From contig JAHBMJ010000098.1 in the NCBI GenBank assembly GCA_018398765.1, positions 1 through 57,330 of the forward strand: DNA of 57,330 nucleotides, given 5' to 3'. Both the position numbers and the translations under genes were made by a program. Position 1 is the first letter of the stretch; every line of letters starts with the position of its first letter. Under the pieces are notes generated by a model. It had not been told where the DNA came from. It saw only the letters and a program-made list of their open reading frames with translations, and ran no database searches. Source of the DNA: Chromera velia (lineage: Eukaryota; Sar; Chromeraceae). This document shows, one piece after another, positions 10,501-21,900 of the stretch.

Positions 10501-13500
10501 GGTGACCTTTTGAATTGCTGACTGACCTTCATTTTGAAGTCAGCGTGTTCTGATCATCTCCATTCACTAATACGGTTGCTCTGCGTGCTTGCCTCTCTTT
10601 TCCCTCCCTTCCCTTCTCTTTGACACTATCCCACAGAATGACGACCTGGAGAGTTTGAGGGAGCAGCTTCGACGTCTCTCCAGTGAGAGGAAAAAGGCAG
10701 AGGACGACCTCGCCAGCAGCTGCGTGACAGTTGACAAACTCCGAGGCGCTCTCGAGAAGGCGCAGAAAGAGGCCGTGGACAAGGAGGCCGCTTTCAGCCG
10801 CGAGAGGGACGAGGCAACACGAGCCACAGCCGAGCTAAAAGCGGCCCTGGAAAGCGCAAAGGAGGAAGCCGCACAGGCCTCAGCGCTGAAAGAAACGTTG
10901 GAAGAGGAGTGTCGCCAGGCCCGAGGAGAGGCTCGAGAACTCGTTGTCGCCCTTGAAGCGGCGAGGTCTGAGGCCGCAGAGAACGCCGGGGTTTTGGAGG
11001 AGATGGAAATCAAACTTGCTAAGATGAAGGAGTTGGAGACGGCACTTGAGGCCAAAGAGGTTCAGCTTCAGACTGCACAGACGGAGGCAGCTGAAGCGGC
11101 AGCAGCATTAGAGCGGATGAGAGAAGAGGGGGCGAGAAAAGAGACGGCTTCTGGTGAAGGGGAAACGGAGGAAGGCGGGGTGGAGAGCGCAAAAGAGAAA
11201 GAGCAGATCGAACAACTGCGGTGAGTCAAGAGAGATCTTTACCTTAGCATGCATGCTTGGCGTTCTGCCTCTGAAGCTTCCGTGAGCCTAGAAGTATGCA
11301 GTGGACACACTCTTGTTCACTTGGCGGCAAAGAAAAGACTTTTTTCTAAGGGCTTCCCTTGGCTTGCTCTGCTTTCTGTGCTCTTTCCCTGTATTCCTGA
11401 ACGGCTTGATTTGATTTTTGTTTTTTTGCGTCGCTTTTCACCCCGCTTCCCTCTCTGCAGGACCGAAGTTCAAAAATTGAATGGAGAGAAGAGAGCAATC
11501 GTGGCGAAGGCCAAAGAGAGAAGCAAGCAGCTTCTTGAGGAGGTCGGCGTGGATCGAGATGGTATTTGTTGATACTGTGTTCATTATCTCTTCCTTCCTT
11601 CCGACATGTCCTGCAAAAATACAATTCAGCAGCTCGTGGAGAATGGGCTAAAACCGGCACCCATGATGTTTTTTTTTCTTGTTCTTCGTACTCAAACTCG
11701 TTCCCAGGCTTGCGTTTCTTTGGGAGGGGCTTTCCCTCTTTCCATGAGTGCCTTCTCTCTTTTTGCCCGCGTGGAATTTTGATTTGTGTTCCCCTTTTCT
11801 TTCTTTGTCTTTCTCCCGACATCTTGCAGGTAGAAAAGCTCCGAGGCGAGAGGGACTCTCTGAAGGCCGAGGTCGAGGAGAAGAGCAAACAGACGGACAG
11901 GGAGAAGGAAATCAAAGTGGAAGAAGTAGAGAACCTCGAGAAAAAATGCACAGAGGCACTCAAAAACGTCAGTCTGGGCTTCCTGGTAGGGTCTTTGGGT
12001 GTCTCCATCATTCACATGGATGCTGCTTTTCGTGCCACCTCGGTGCACAGAGTCAACCGTCCACCAAGGTGGTTTATATGTTGTAATATTTGTACAACAT
12101 GGCATTGGCAGTCGACCCCTTCAGCGTCGGTTGGCAAATAAAAAAGAAAGTGTGTTGCAGTTGTGCTTGTCTCATCTTGAGTTTGGGCCTCTGGAGTTTT
12201 GTGAGCCACGAAAAGGTGGTTTGAGTGCCTGCGTCGTCCAAGCACATACAGAGGGCGCGATACCAAAGCTCTTTTGGGCCTTCGCTTACGATCTGTCTCC
12301 AGTGTTTGTAGCCATTCCTATGTTGTGAGTGCAGGTTCTTTCGCTATGTTCTCGCTCTCCCTCTCTGCCTCTCCTATCTTGCTTGCTTGCTTGATGTTGT
12401 GCACGTCCATTTTCTTGCTTGAAAGTGATCTATCTGAGTATGCGTATGCGACTTGCCGGCTTTCGTTCCGCTGCAGGTCCAGTCTCTGGAGAGCCGTCTG
12501 TCCGAGAAGGACGGGGAGATAGATCGCCTGTCTACCCAAAACGTGAAGTTCAAAGAATTGCTCCAGAAGGCTAACGCCAGAATGGGAGACAACAAACAGA
12601 ACGTGCAGGAGTTGGAGGAGAAGTTGACCGACAGGGAGAAGGAAGTAGACTCACTTGAAAAGAGAATCAATGCGTTGATTGGTCACTACATGAGAGTGCC
12701 TGAGATCTTTCCTGCGATCTGTGTGTCTCTAAGTATCGAAGCGGGGGATGAGGTCTGGGCTTTTATCCCTGAGCCTCGAGGGTGGAGTTCCCATGAGGAC
12801 GCAGATGATGACGATGAGAGGGAGGAATTGGGAGAGGACGGGGAGGGGGGAAACGTTGTGGCTGTACGACGAGACCCCGACCTTCTTCCTGGATGCCGCT
12901 GGGTTGGTTGGTGGAGAGTGGCTGATCTAGAGAAGGCAGCCTCCTCCAAGGGGGCGGAGTTTGTGGCTCCTGCTCTGGTGCACAACACGTTCGAGAAGGA
13001 GGTCAGCTTAGAGAAAGAAAATATGCCTGCGTGTGACTTGGCGACTGCCTTCTCTTCGTCAAAATTGGTGCTCAGAAAGAGAACTAATTGAAAACATGTC
13101 CTCCATCCAGATTCTCGTCTCCCCATCTCCTTCTGCCATCTCCTGGTGTGCTTTCATTGGTCTTCCGTCATCTCTCCGTTAGCTGCAGGACCGAATGTAT
13201 GCTTCCTTTCTCGTTCTCCGGCTTACTTTGGTTCTTTGTACCGGCATCACGAAGATTTTGTTTCTGTCACACACATTTCCCTTCTCCCCACATTTTGCTC
13301 AATCCCCCAAAGATCTGAACTTGGCTCGTTTCGTCTGAGGACAAGTGATGGCCGCTTCTGAAGACCATGAGCCGTTCTTTTATGTTTGTTGTGACGGTTG
13401 TTCGTAGAGCCCCCCTTCTGTCTTAATTCCCCCTCAGGTCGAGTCCTGGCGCCTGCTGCTGGCTGACAAAGAGGCGGAGATCTCACGACAGAAGCAGTCA

Positions 13501-13896
13501 CTGCAAAGTCTCCAGAAGGAATTCCAAGCTTACAAACTGAAGGTAGGCGATGCAAGAGACGTGTTAAACAGGAAGAAGCAAATGGGGGGGGGATGGGCAG
13601 GCTTTTGAAGTACGACGTGCATTGACTTTTTGTTACCTCTGTCTCGAACGCGTCTTTCAGTCATCTCCTCTGCCCGATCTACACACACCACCATCTTTCT
13701 CTTCACGTCTGTGTCTGTGCATGCGTGCCGGTTTCTCACTTAAAAATGTCAGAGCCTAGCTCTAAGAGCAACGGTATGAGAGCCCAGTCATTCTTTGGCA
13801 TATGTTTTTCTTTTCAAGAATAGCCGATCTTGTATTGAAAGCATTCCATTGGTCTACCCACTTACGCTTGCTTCTTTGCATTCCGCTTCCGCACCC

Positions 13897-13939
<43 letters not shown>

Positions 13940-16889
13940 CGTATGTGTGCCTTCAGGCCCAGGCTGCCCTGAAGGGGGGGGCAGGAGGGGGTGCGGAGGT
14001 TCTGGAGTTGCGTGAGGAAGTTCAACGCCTCTCTCAGGCAGTGGAGGCGGCAGAGGCGAGGGAGAAGGAGGCCGTCGACAAGAGCTCAGAGGTGGAGTTT
14101 CAGCTAGTATCAGCAGAGAGACGGGCAGAGGAGAGACGCCGTTTGATGGAGGACCTGGAGGCTGCCCTTGCTGCTGTGCAGGAGGACACAGAGAGAAGAA
14201 TACGGTCTACTGAGGCCGAGCTAAAGTTTTCTTTCGAGTCTCTGATGAGAGACAAAGAGGCCGAATGGGAATCGAAAAACGATGAGTCGAGAGAGAAACT
14301 GTTGAAGGATTTGCGGACAGCCACTGACCGACTGCAGACGACGCAGGAGCAACTTGAGGAAGTCAGAGCGAGTGCAGAATCAGTGAGAGACGAGGATGCA
14401 GTGAAGGACTTCAGACACAGAACTGACAGCACGAATCGTGTGCCTGTGTCGCACCATGCGGCGGCGACAAGCCACTCTTCTCACGCAACAGGAGAGGGGC
14501 GCGCCGCCGCAGGTTTCCACTCAAGCCTCGATCACCATGACGATGGGGGTGTGACTCCCTCCTCGTTCAAGCCGCCCTCCGAGCCGTGCGATGTCCCACC
14601 GCCCCTACCGGTGGGGGCCGCGCGAATCCACGGGGGTCCCGCCCCCCCCGCCTATTCTCCAGAAGTGGCGCAGCCGGAGGGCGGGCGCCGAGGCAAAGGG
14701 CGCCCCCGAGTGCCGCCCGTCCCCAATTCCTTGTTGCACGACATCTCCCCCCCGTCAGCTGCCTCCACCCCCTGTGGGAGAGGAGGGGGTCCTGCTGCGT
14801 CGCTGTCGTTTGCGGGAAGCGAGTGTGACCAGCACAGAAGCGCCTCACAAGCGGGAGCGGGAGATGTGGGCGGAGGAGCAGAATGGGAGGAGGATGAGAT
14901 GAATGGGCCCGGGGGCGAACTGGATGCACAGCTGTCGTTGGGCCTCGCGAGGGGGGGGACGGGTCTGGTGCTGGCAGACGTGAATGAGGTCAGTGAGGAA
15001 AGCGGAAAGGTACCTTTTTTGTTCTGCCTTTCTACTCAATTTGAAGCGGTTCTGGAACATTTTGTGTTTCCTTTACTTGTCGTCTCTCCTCTCTTTTTAG
15101 TTTTCTCTTTCTTCCGATGGAAACCCTTCATCGCTTTTCTCTGCGGCAGAGAGGCTAGGAGACAGAGAGACGGAAACTTTTCTCATGATCACCTCTCTAG
15201 GTCAACAGGCTGCCTGTCTGCTATCTTGGATAGCTTCTCGGTTTACAGCTGCGCTGTTTGTTCTGCTACACCATGCAAATAGTAGGTGGTGTGCGGTCTG
15301 GCTTTCATCTCTGCCTGCTTCGTTGAAGATTGCGACCGTGTTCTGCTGTTCAACTCATCATCACAGAGAGGCGGACAGAACAGTGGCCATTTCCTTCCTG
15401 TATGCATAGCATCCCTCCCCGCTGTGCAGCAGTTTTTTGTAGTATATATCTCTTTCACGTGCACGGATTCTGCAGGCGATGTATAGCGAGGCTCAGAGAC
15501 TGAGACAGGAAATCCGACGGTTAGAGTCCCGGTGCAGAGACGAGGCCAGAGACAAGGAACTGCTTTCTCAGCAGGTCCGCTTATGCAGGGTCACTCTGTG
15601 TGTCTGGGGGGNNNNGGGGGGGGGGTTGGCGAAGATCCAAGACAGTATGGGATGGTAGAGTGACTGATCATTGTTTATGTTTGCTTTCCTCAAATATTGG
15701 CTCCGGCATGTTTTTTCTTTTGCATCTGGAGTTTCTTCCGTGCATACATGCACATTCTTTCTTTCTCTTCCTTCAGGTCTCAAAGCTGAAGGAGGAGATC
15801 CGAAAGAGCGACGCGACGTGGGAGCTGCAGGGTCTGCAGGGCAACAAGGTCTCGATCGAGTACCTGAGGTCCATCGTCAAGAAGTTCGTGGAGACGGGGC
15901 CGCATGGGTCTGTCTGTCTGTCCTCTCTCTGTCTCTCTATGTGTGTGTGAGAGAGAGTGTGTGTGTGTGTGAGTGAGTGTGTGTTCTCGTCTATTGGTTT
16001 GTCAGGACGCTGTTGAGACTAAATTGGATGACTGGGACGGCGTTTCGAAATCATTCTAAGGTATTTTGCTTTTCATTTTCTGGTCTTGGCCGCAACAGGA
16101 TGCTCAAGAAAGGACACGGAACGACGTGCAGGAAGGATTGAATAAAAGAGTGAATGAATGAATGAATGCATGACATGACTTACCACTGCACCCATGCAGG
16201 TCGCCTGAGCATGAGGCCCTGGTGCCCGTTCTCCTGACTCTCGTCAAAATCGAAAAGTCAGTCAGGACCTGCAGTACTCTCTGGACTTACTTGTCTGTCT
16301 GGCCGAGTGAAGTGAAAACAACTGCGTGCATCGTCTTCTCATTGTTTTGCGCCTTCAGGTTGTGTTGGACCGTTGTGACGCTTCCAGTTCCAGCTATCTG
16401 GATGTGACGGTACTCTCCTGATCTCATGTCTTTTCTTTTGGAACAACAATCTTCGGGGGGCAGCGCTTGGGACGCAATCCCCTTGTATTTTGGTGGTCCA
16501 TTTTTTCTTCGATCTTTTCCGCTCCTTCTTGCTCTCTTTTCCTCCCTCGCTTCGCGCAGAGTTCTCCTTTCTGTCGATGCGTTTTTCTTCCTCTTGTGCA
16601 AATGGCTGTGCCTGTCGTTGTGCCTGCCTTCTTGATTTGGAGCTTTCTTCCGTGTCAGTCTCTTTGGAGAAATCGTTGCTCCGTCAACATATTTCTCCCT
16701 CCCTGCCTAGTTGTTTGTCTTGTCTGTGAATGTATGTGCATGCAATCGAGCGCGTGTCTTTTTGTCTCTGTTTGGATCTGTCGATGTGTTGATTCCCCTC
16801 TTTGCAGGGATGAGGCTGCCACTGTACAGGCAGCTCGTGCAAAATTGAAAGACGGCAAATCGCTTTTAGGAGGCTTCTTTGGTCGGTAA
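4579..16889 (+). CDS. GRIP-domain golgin, long coiled-coil Golgi tether
   Basis: Nineteen exons join in phase to a 1,948-residue protein: 4579-4672, 4948-5022, 5345-6594, 6950-7144, 7653-7948, 8291-8491, 8743-9322, 9581-9697, 10062-10244, 10637-11220, 11461-11542, 11830-11967, 12477-13001, 13438-13542, 13957-15009, 15476-15574, 15777-15907, 16200-16256, 16808-16889 (TAA). Almost all of it is Glu/Gln/Lys/Ala-rich heptad coiled coil with Ser/Pro/Gly-rich breaks (parts of exons 3, 4, 7 and 15). Residues about 1880-1922 form a GRIP domain: SIEYLRSIVKKFVETG, then PEHEALVPVLLTLVKI, including the conserved Tyr. A short tail ending GGFFGR follows. GRIP domains bind Arl1-type GTPases on the trans-Golgi and the coiled coil captures vesicles (family knowledge). 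Oddity: residues about 1334-1440 are a non-coiled, Trp- and acid-rich insert. The start was chosen because only donor 4673 keeps phase into exon 2; exon 1 is the least certain. Confidence 0.88.
15612..15615. other. Assembly gap (4 N)
   Basis: Four undetermined bases sit inside a run of G in golgin intron 16. The run probably broke sequencing or assembly; no exon is affected. Confidence 0.95.
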
Positions 16890-17007
16890 GCTAAGCAGGG
16901 TATCCAGGTGTTACTCCGAGCAAACTTAGAAACAAAAGAACTTGAAGACGTAATGGTTAACTTTTTATTTATATGTTTTATGTAAATTTGAATCATATAG
17001 AATTTGG

Positions 17008-17859
17008 ATATACTCCTAGGGTTGGACACTAAAGTTTTAAAGTTTTTTTTTGTTAAAGTTTTTTTTTCGCCTTTTAGACTTTATTTTAAAAAAATATTTT
17101 TCAATCAGTTTTTGAGTAGATCGTTAATTAAGTCAGTCATAAGTTAGACTCATAACTAAACTAATCAACTAGCCTACATAGAAGATGGCACAAGCTTAGT
17201 CTCTTTAAGTTAAAATTTATGTTCACATTGAAAACAATCATCAGCGAGATCGATCGGATCTAGCATCGGAAGAAAAGTGATCGGATGACATCACGGATCA
17301 AAAGTTCGGATGTACTTGCACCGGGAAGTAAACACTCGCAATCATTAGAATCAATGGATTTCAGATCAGGGTAGAAGACTTTGAATTGGCAAATATCAAA
17401 GATGTTGCGCTAACGTTAGCATACATCGAGAAGAGACCCGGAGGAGTAGTAGTTGCAAGCAGCCGCCACCGTCTGTTAGGAGAAGTGATTGTTGGAAAAA
17501 AAGAAGTGGATTTCTTGGAGAAAGATCCCACAGGACCAAAGTTACCGGTTGTTTGAATTTATATTAACTTTGTTTCTAGGAATTTTTATGAGAATTGTAA
17601 TTAATATAGTAATGCATTACATACATCGTTTTCAAATTTAAAAAACTTGTGCATAACTATAGTATATCTAGTAATTTATAAAGCATCAACTTTGTCTGGA
17701 ATAATATAAATGAAACCAACTTCTCTAGCAATGTCTTTTAAATGAGCTTTTACATGTCTGGTTGCATGTTTACTTTTAAAGTTTTAAAGTTAAAGTTTAA
17801 AGTTTTGCAAGCAAACTATATTATAAAAAAAACTTTAGTGTCCAACCCTAGATATACTC
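17008..17859. mobile_element. hAT-like non-autonomous DNA transposon with 8-bp target duplication
   Basis: The element spans 17016-17851 (836 bp). Its ends are a perfect inverted repeat of about 23 bp starting CTAGGGTTGGACACTAAAG, followed on both sides by AAAGTTTT subterminal repeats. The flanks 17008-17015 and 17852-17859 are identical (ATATACTC), an 8-bp target-site duplication. An 8-bp duplication with TAGGG-type ends is characteristic of the hAT superfamily. It encodes no transposase, so it would need one in trans. The intact ends and exact duplication suggest fairly recent insertion. It lies between the 3' ends of the convergent golgin and HslU genes. Confidence 0.75.
17332..17556 (+). 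other. Open frame without ATG inside the hAT-like element
   Basis: A frame of 74 codons runs from just after a stop at 17329 to TGA 17554-17556. Its residue composition looks protein-like (for example KDVALTLAYIEKRPGGVVVA), unlike the AT-rich surroundings. No homology is recognised. An overlapping +1 frame starts with ATG at 17286 and stops near 17373, so a frameshifted remnant of a captured coding segment is possible. Confidence 0.25.
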
Positions 17860-18154
17860 AGACAAATTGGGGGCTTTCTACTAAGCAGTACCTAGGCAGT
17901 ACCAAACCCAGAGGACTACAAGTATCGTCAGCAGATTTCTTAGCAGATTTCAGGAAGATTTCTTACTATATTTCTTAATTAATTTTAGAATTCTATTGGA
18001 AATGAATTTCAGATATTGTCTAGTATATTGTTATTATATTGTTAGCATAGAATGGCATTGATGTTCCAGATTAATTTCCAAAGTTGCCCGCGGTCCACTG
18101 CCGTATATATTCTGGGTTATCCTCAAAGCCGTGCTAGTAGCTTAGGATTTGGCG

Positions 18155-18188
18155 TCGCTAAATCTAGAATTTAACCCTCAATCATCAT
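18155..18188 (+). repeat. Fragment of a dispersed repeat, copy 2
   Basis: Matches 1260-1293 with about two differences. It lies downstream of the hAT-like element and outside its inverted repeats. Confidence 0.6.
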
Positions 18189-18360
18189 ATTAGAGTGATT
18201 TACTGCCAGTATGACTGATGCCCTAGTCTACTTAGAACACTGTCGCCGTTTTGTCTTCCATCTAGAGGTCACCCTCGTAAACGGCAGGATGCTTATAGCA
18301 TGATGATGAGATTTATGAGAATGAATGAAGTAAAGGCCGCAATTTTTATGATAGTAAATA

Positions 18361-18542
18361 AAAGCAGTAACCAGGATAGAAGGAAGAGATGAAAGACGTA
18401 TAGGCCAGACGCTAGCAAATGCTGAAGAAGGCATTCATATGGAGGAGCGTCAAGTATGAGGTCGCATGAGAGAGAGAGCTAGTAGCGAAAGCAGTAACCA
18501 GGACAGAAGGAAGAGATGAAAGACGTATAGGCCAGACGCTAG
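18361..18542 (+). repeat. Direct repeat pair (55 bp) separated by 72 bp
   Basis: Positions 18361-18415 and 18488-18542 are near-identical (AAAGCAGTAACCAGGA at the start, GGCCAGACGCTAG at the end), with one obvious difference. A shorter GATAGTAAATA motif also recurs at about 18349 and 18578. No gene is seen from 18189 to 18978. Confidence 0.8.
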
Positions 18543-18978
18543 GAACAAACTTTAAGTCAATGCCCCCGAAAAAAAAAGATGATAGTAAATAACCGTGACA
18601 TATTGCGTTAAAAACCTTAGAAGGCGTTCTGGTACTTCTGGATGGTATATAAAGTGTAAAAATAGGCATGCTGCTAACAGCTTACATGGATGCGCGGAAT
18701 TTAAAAAAAATAATAAACTCACAAATACTCACAAACTTGCTAGAGCAAGTCAATAAAACTTGTGACTTCAAAAACGCAGAAGTTGAAGTCTTTCTACCAT
18801 GGGGGCGCCATCAATTGACAGATTGAACGGCGGCGTCGGCGGGTTGCCAATTGGTGACTAAAAGTGAGCCACTGCTCGATGGTGCACGCCTCATCAATTG
18901 CCACTTCGCACAGAAAGGCAGGAAAAGCAAAAGAAAGGACTCGACCGAGCGATGCACAGGTTGAGTACACTAATTAGA

Positions 18979-21900
18979 TTACAGAAGATACTTCTTCAGA
19001 TCCCGTCGTTTTACAACCTCGGAAAGCCGTTTCCGCACGTGTGCTTTGTTGATCTCGATATCCTTGCTGCAGTCCGTTCATTCAAATACAGGCAGAAAAC
19101 CTGAGCGGAACATTCGACCCAACTTTTGTATGCTTCCAACAGATTCATTGGAACTCGACAGGGCCACTGGAATGACGCCATGCACGTGTGAAAGAAATGC
19201 CATGCAGGAACTAATGAAATGCCATCCAGGTCCACTCCAATTCCACAACTACACTCTTCCCCCCCGCAGACTCTCGGAACAAATGCAGCCGGAAGACAAT
19301 CAAGACACGAAGCACACTCCTTCTAGCCCTCTGCCGCTCCGTACAAGAACTGACAGACTGACTGACGCATCTGAATCCTTCAAATCGGGTGCATTGAACG
19401 AGATCTCCTCCATCACTCTGCATCCATTCAGGCAGACAGGCAGACAGACAGACAGACAGACAGAAAGAAAGACAGAAAGAAAGACAGAAAGAAAGAAAGA
19501 AAGAAAGAAAGAAAAAAGAAAGGACGGAAGTTACTTTGCCAAATGCAAGGACAAATCTTGCATCCTGAGTGCCAACCCCAAATGTGTCGTCCCTCTTTCG
19601 TTGAAGAAACCCTCGAGGAAGGAAGGACCTACCTTTCCATGATGGTGTTCAGCCTTCGGGCCCCGATATTTTCCGTCGTGGTGTTCATTTCCTCTGCGAC
19701 TGCACTCAATTGGAAGAGAAGAGAAGGGAATGGGCATCAATGAGTGAAAGGTCGCACTTGGACAAAGGGCTCCAACTACACCACGCAGGCATTTCGATTT
19801 CTCTGTCCACTTCTCAAATGCAAAGAGTTTCTCTCCTGAAGACAGTCACTGCTGAGGAAGCGGATGAACACCAGAGACAGAAGAACCCGTCATTCTGTGC
19901 CGAGGATGAAAGAAACATCCATGTGGAAACAGGAACAGAAGTCTGGTGTAACTTCTTGCACGGAGAGACGCTTCCAAGTACGCAATCACTCACTGACTCT
20001 CTCTCTCTCTCACACACACACACACGCACACGCACATGCAAACACGTCACCCATATGTACGTACGCATTAGTATATGAACACACACCGCACCCTCCAACA
20101 CTGTACAAAGAGGCGAAAACAGACCTCGAGCTATTTCCTTCACCGCTCCCTTGGTGAAGCTCACAGAGAGTCCCTCTGCTTCGAGCATCTCTGCGATGCG
20201 ATGACAAGAAAGAAAGAAGTAAAGCAATGAATGAATAAACGAAGAAATGGAGCATAGAAGTGGGGGGTAGCACTGAAGAGAAAAGTGACAGAAACGTAAC
20301 AAAGATTCAAATCGAATCTCTCTGCCCCGCAGGGGAACTCTCTTGCTCACCAAGGGGGGAAGAGAGCACTGCTACGCGATTTTCGGTCGACTGGCGCTTT
20401 GTTTGCGATGACGGACATTTCCTCCCCTTTCTTTGTTTCTTCCTTTCTTCCTTTCTTCGTTCCCACACTCTCTCTTGGCTGCCTTGCTCCCCTCTTTTTC
20501 TTTCGTTTGTTCAATCGTACATTTGGAATGCATGGCTTTCTTCGTCCATTGAAAAAAAAATCCTGCTTGCTTCCATCCGTCCTTCCCTTCGTCGCTCTCT
20601 TTCAGTCAGTCGGCCGGAGTTGCAAAGGAAAAGGCGACCCTTGATGACTGCCTTGCCTGACTTTTGTGTTGTTCCAAAAGGTTGTGTGCAGGTTCTGTGA
20701 GGACTCTCTCGAGGTCCTTCCTCTTCATTGACTGCAGCCCCACTCGAACAGGGAGGCGGCCCTGGAGCTCTGCCATGAGGTCCTTTGGCTTCGTCGAGTG
20801 GAACGCCCCCGCAGCGATGAACAAAATGAAGTCCGTCTTCACAGGACCTGCGTGAATGGTGAGAAGGGGGTGGGTGGGTGGGTAGGAAGTTTCTTTCTTT
20901 CTCTTCGCCTCTCCTTGGCTCTCTTCAGAGCAGAGTGGGCGGAGTTCGGGCCCAATCTGATAGGTATCAATGTGAAGATTATGCAAACAACAAAACAGAC
21001 AGACATCTGTCAGAAAGAGCACTGAAATGTCTCTTGTCGGAAGTTGAGGGCCGACATCCAGCCTGCCGACCGACCGACCGATTCGGGTCTCGATTTCACA
21101 TCCCTCTATGAGTGGGAGGAGGTCCCTCTGTACCCCCTCAGAGGAACAGTCTGGCCCTCCGTCCCCCCCCCTGCTCTTCGCACTGCTGCAGACTTTGTCG
21201 ATCTCATCAATGAACACAATCCCCTCCTGCTCGCATGCCTCCAGGGCCTGGCGCTCCATCTCAGGCTGCGTCCATTCATCCACACATACGAGCAACGATC
21301 CGTTTATTCGTATGATAGAGAGGGGCATCCAGTTGACCTCTCTGTTCCTTCGATCAGTTTTCCCCATGCACCCATGCCATCTTCCGTGTTCGTCAGACTG
21401 AACCGCTTCACGGCCGCTGTGAAAGTTTCTAGTTCTGTCTTGTACTAACCCAAAAAATCGAGGCGGCTTCCCCGAGAAGGTCCCTCCGCCATTCCCCATT
21501 GTGTTCTCCAAGATAGGCGGACCGACTGACCGTTTCGGATGCCCTTGCGAGTTCCACATTGGAGAGGATGCTGCGGGCATCCTTAATCGCGACAGAACGC
21601 CTAGAGGCAAAGCCGCCCGTCCCAGAGAAAGTGCTCCGAGATCCTGCAGAGGTGCAGAGAGACAGTCAGGGGGTGAAAGGACGAAAAAAGTGGTATCAAC
21701 TGAAGAAGATAAGAAGCCGGAAGTATAAATGGCACCTCCGACTTTCACAGGAGGGCCCCTGTTACTCTCTCTCCTCGTTCAGTCCTATCGATCCAAAAAG
21801 AAATGCTCGCCAGAGAAAAGTGCGGCTGTGAGACCACTCCGAATTGAAGCATGAAACGAATCATCCTCAGAGACAGAGAGAGAGAGAGTGTGAGAAAGCT

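Noticed and set aside
10567-11055. Minus-strand Ala/Ser-rich frame of 162 codons
   Set aside because: Antisense of a Glu/Ala-rich coiled-coil exon of the golgin, a common artefact of high-GC third positions.
20606-21748. A continuous 380-codon minus-strand frame as a separate gene
   Set aside because: It contains HslU exons 9-11 with introns read through; exon joining gives the conserved HslU sequence instead.
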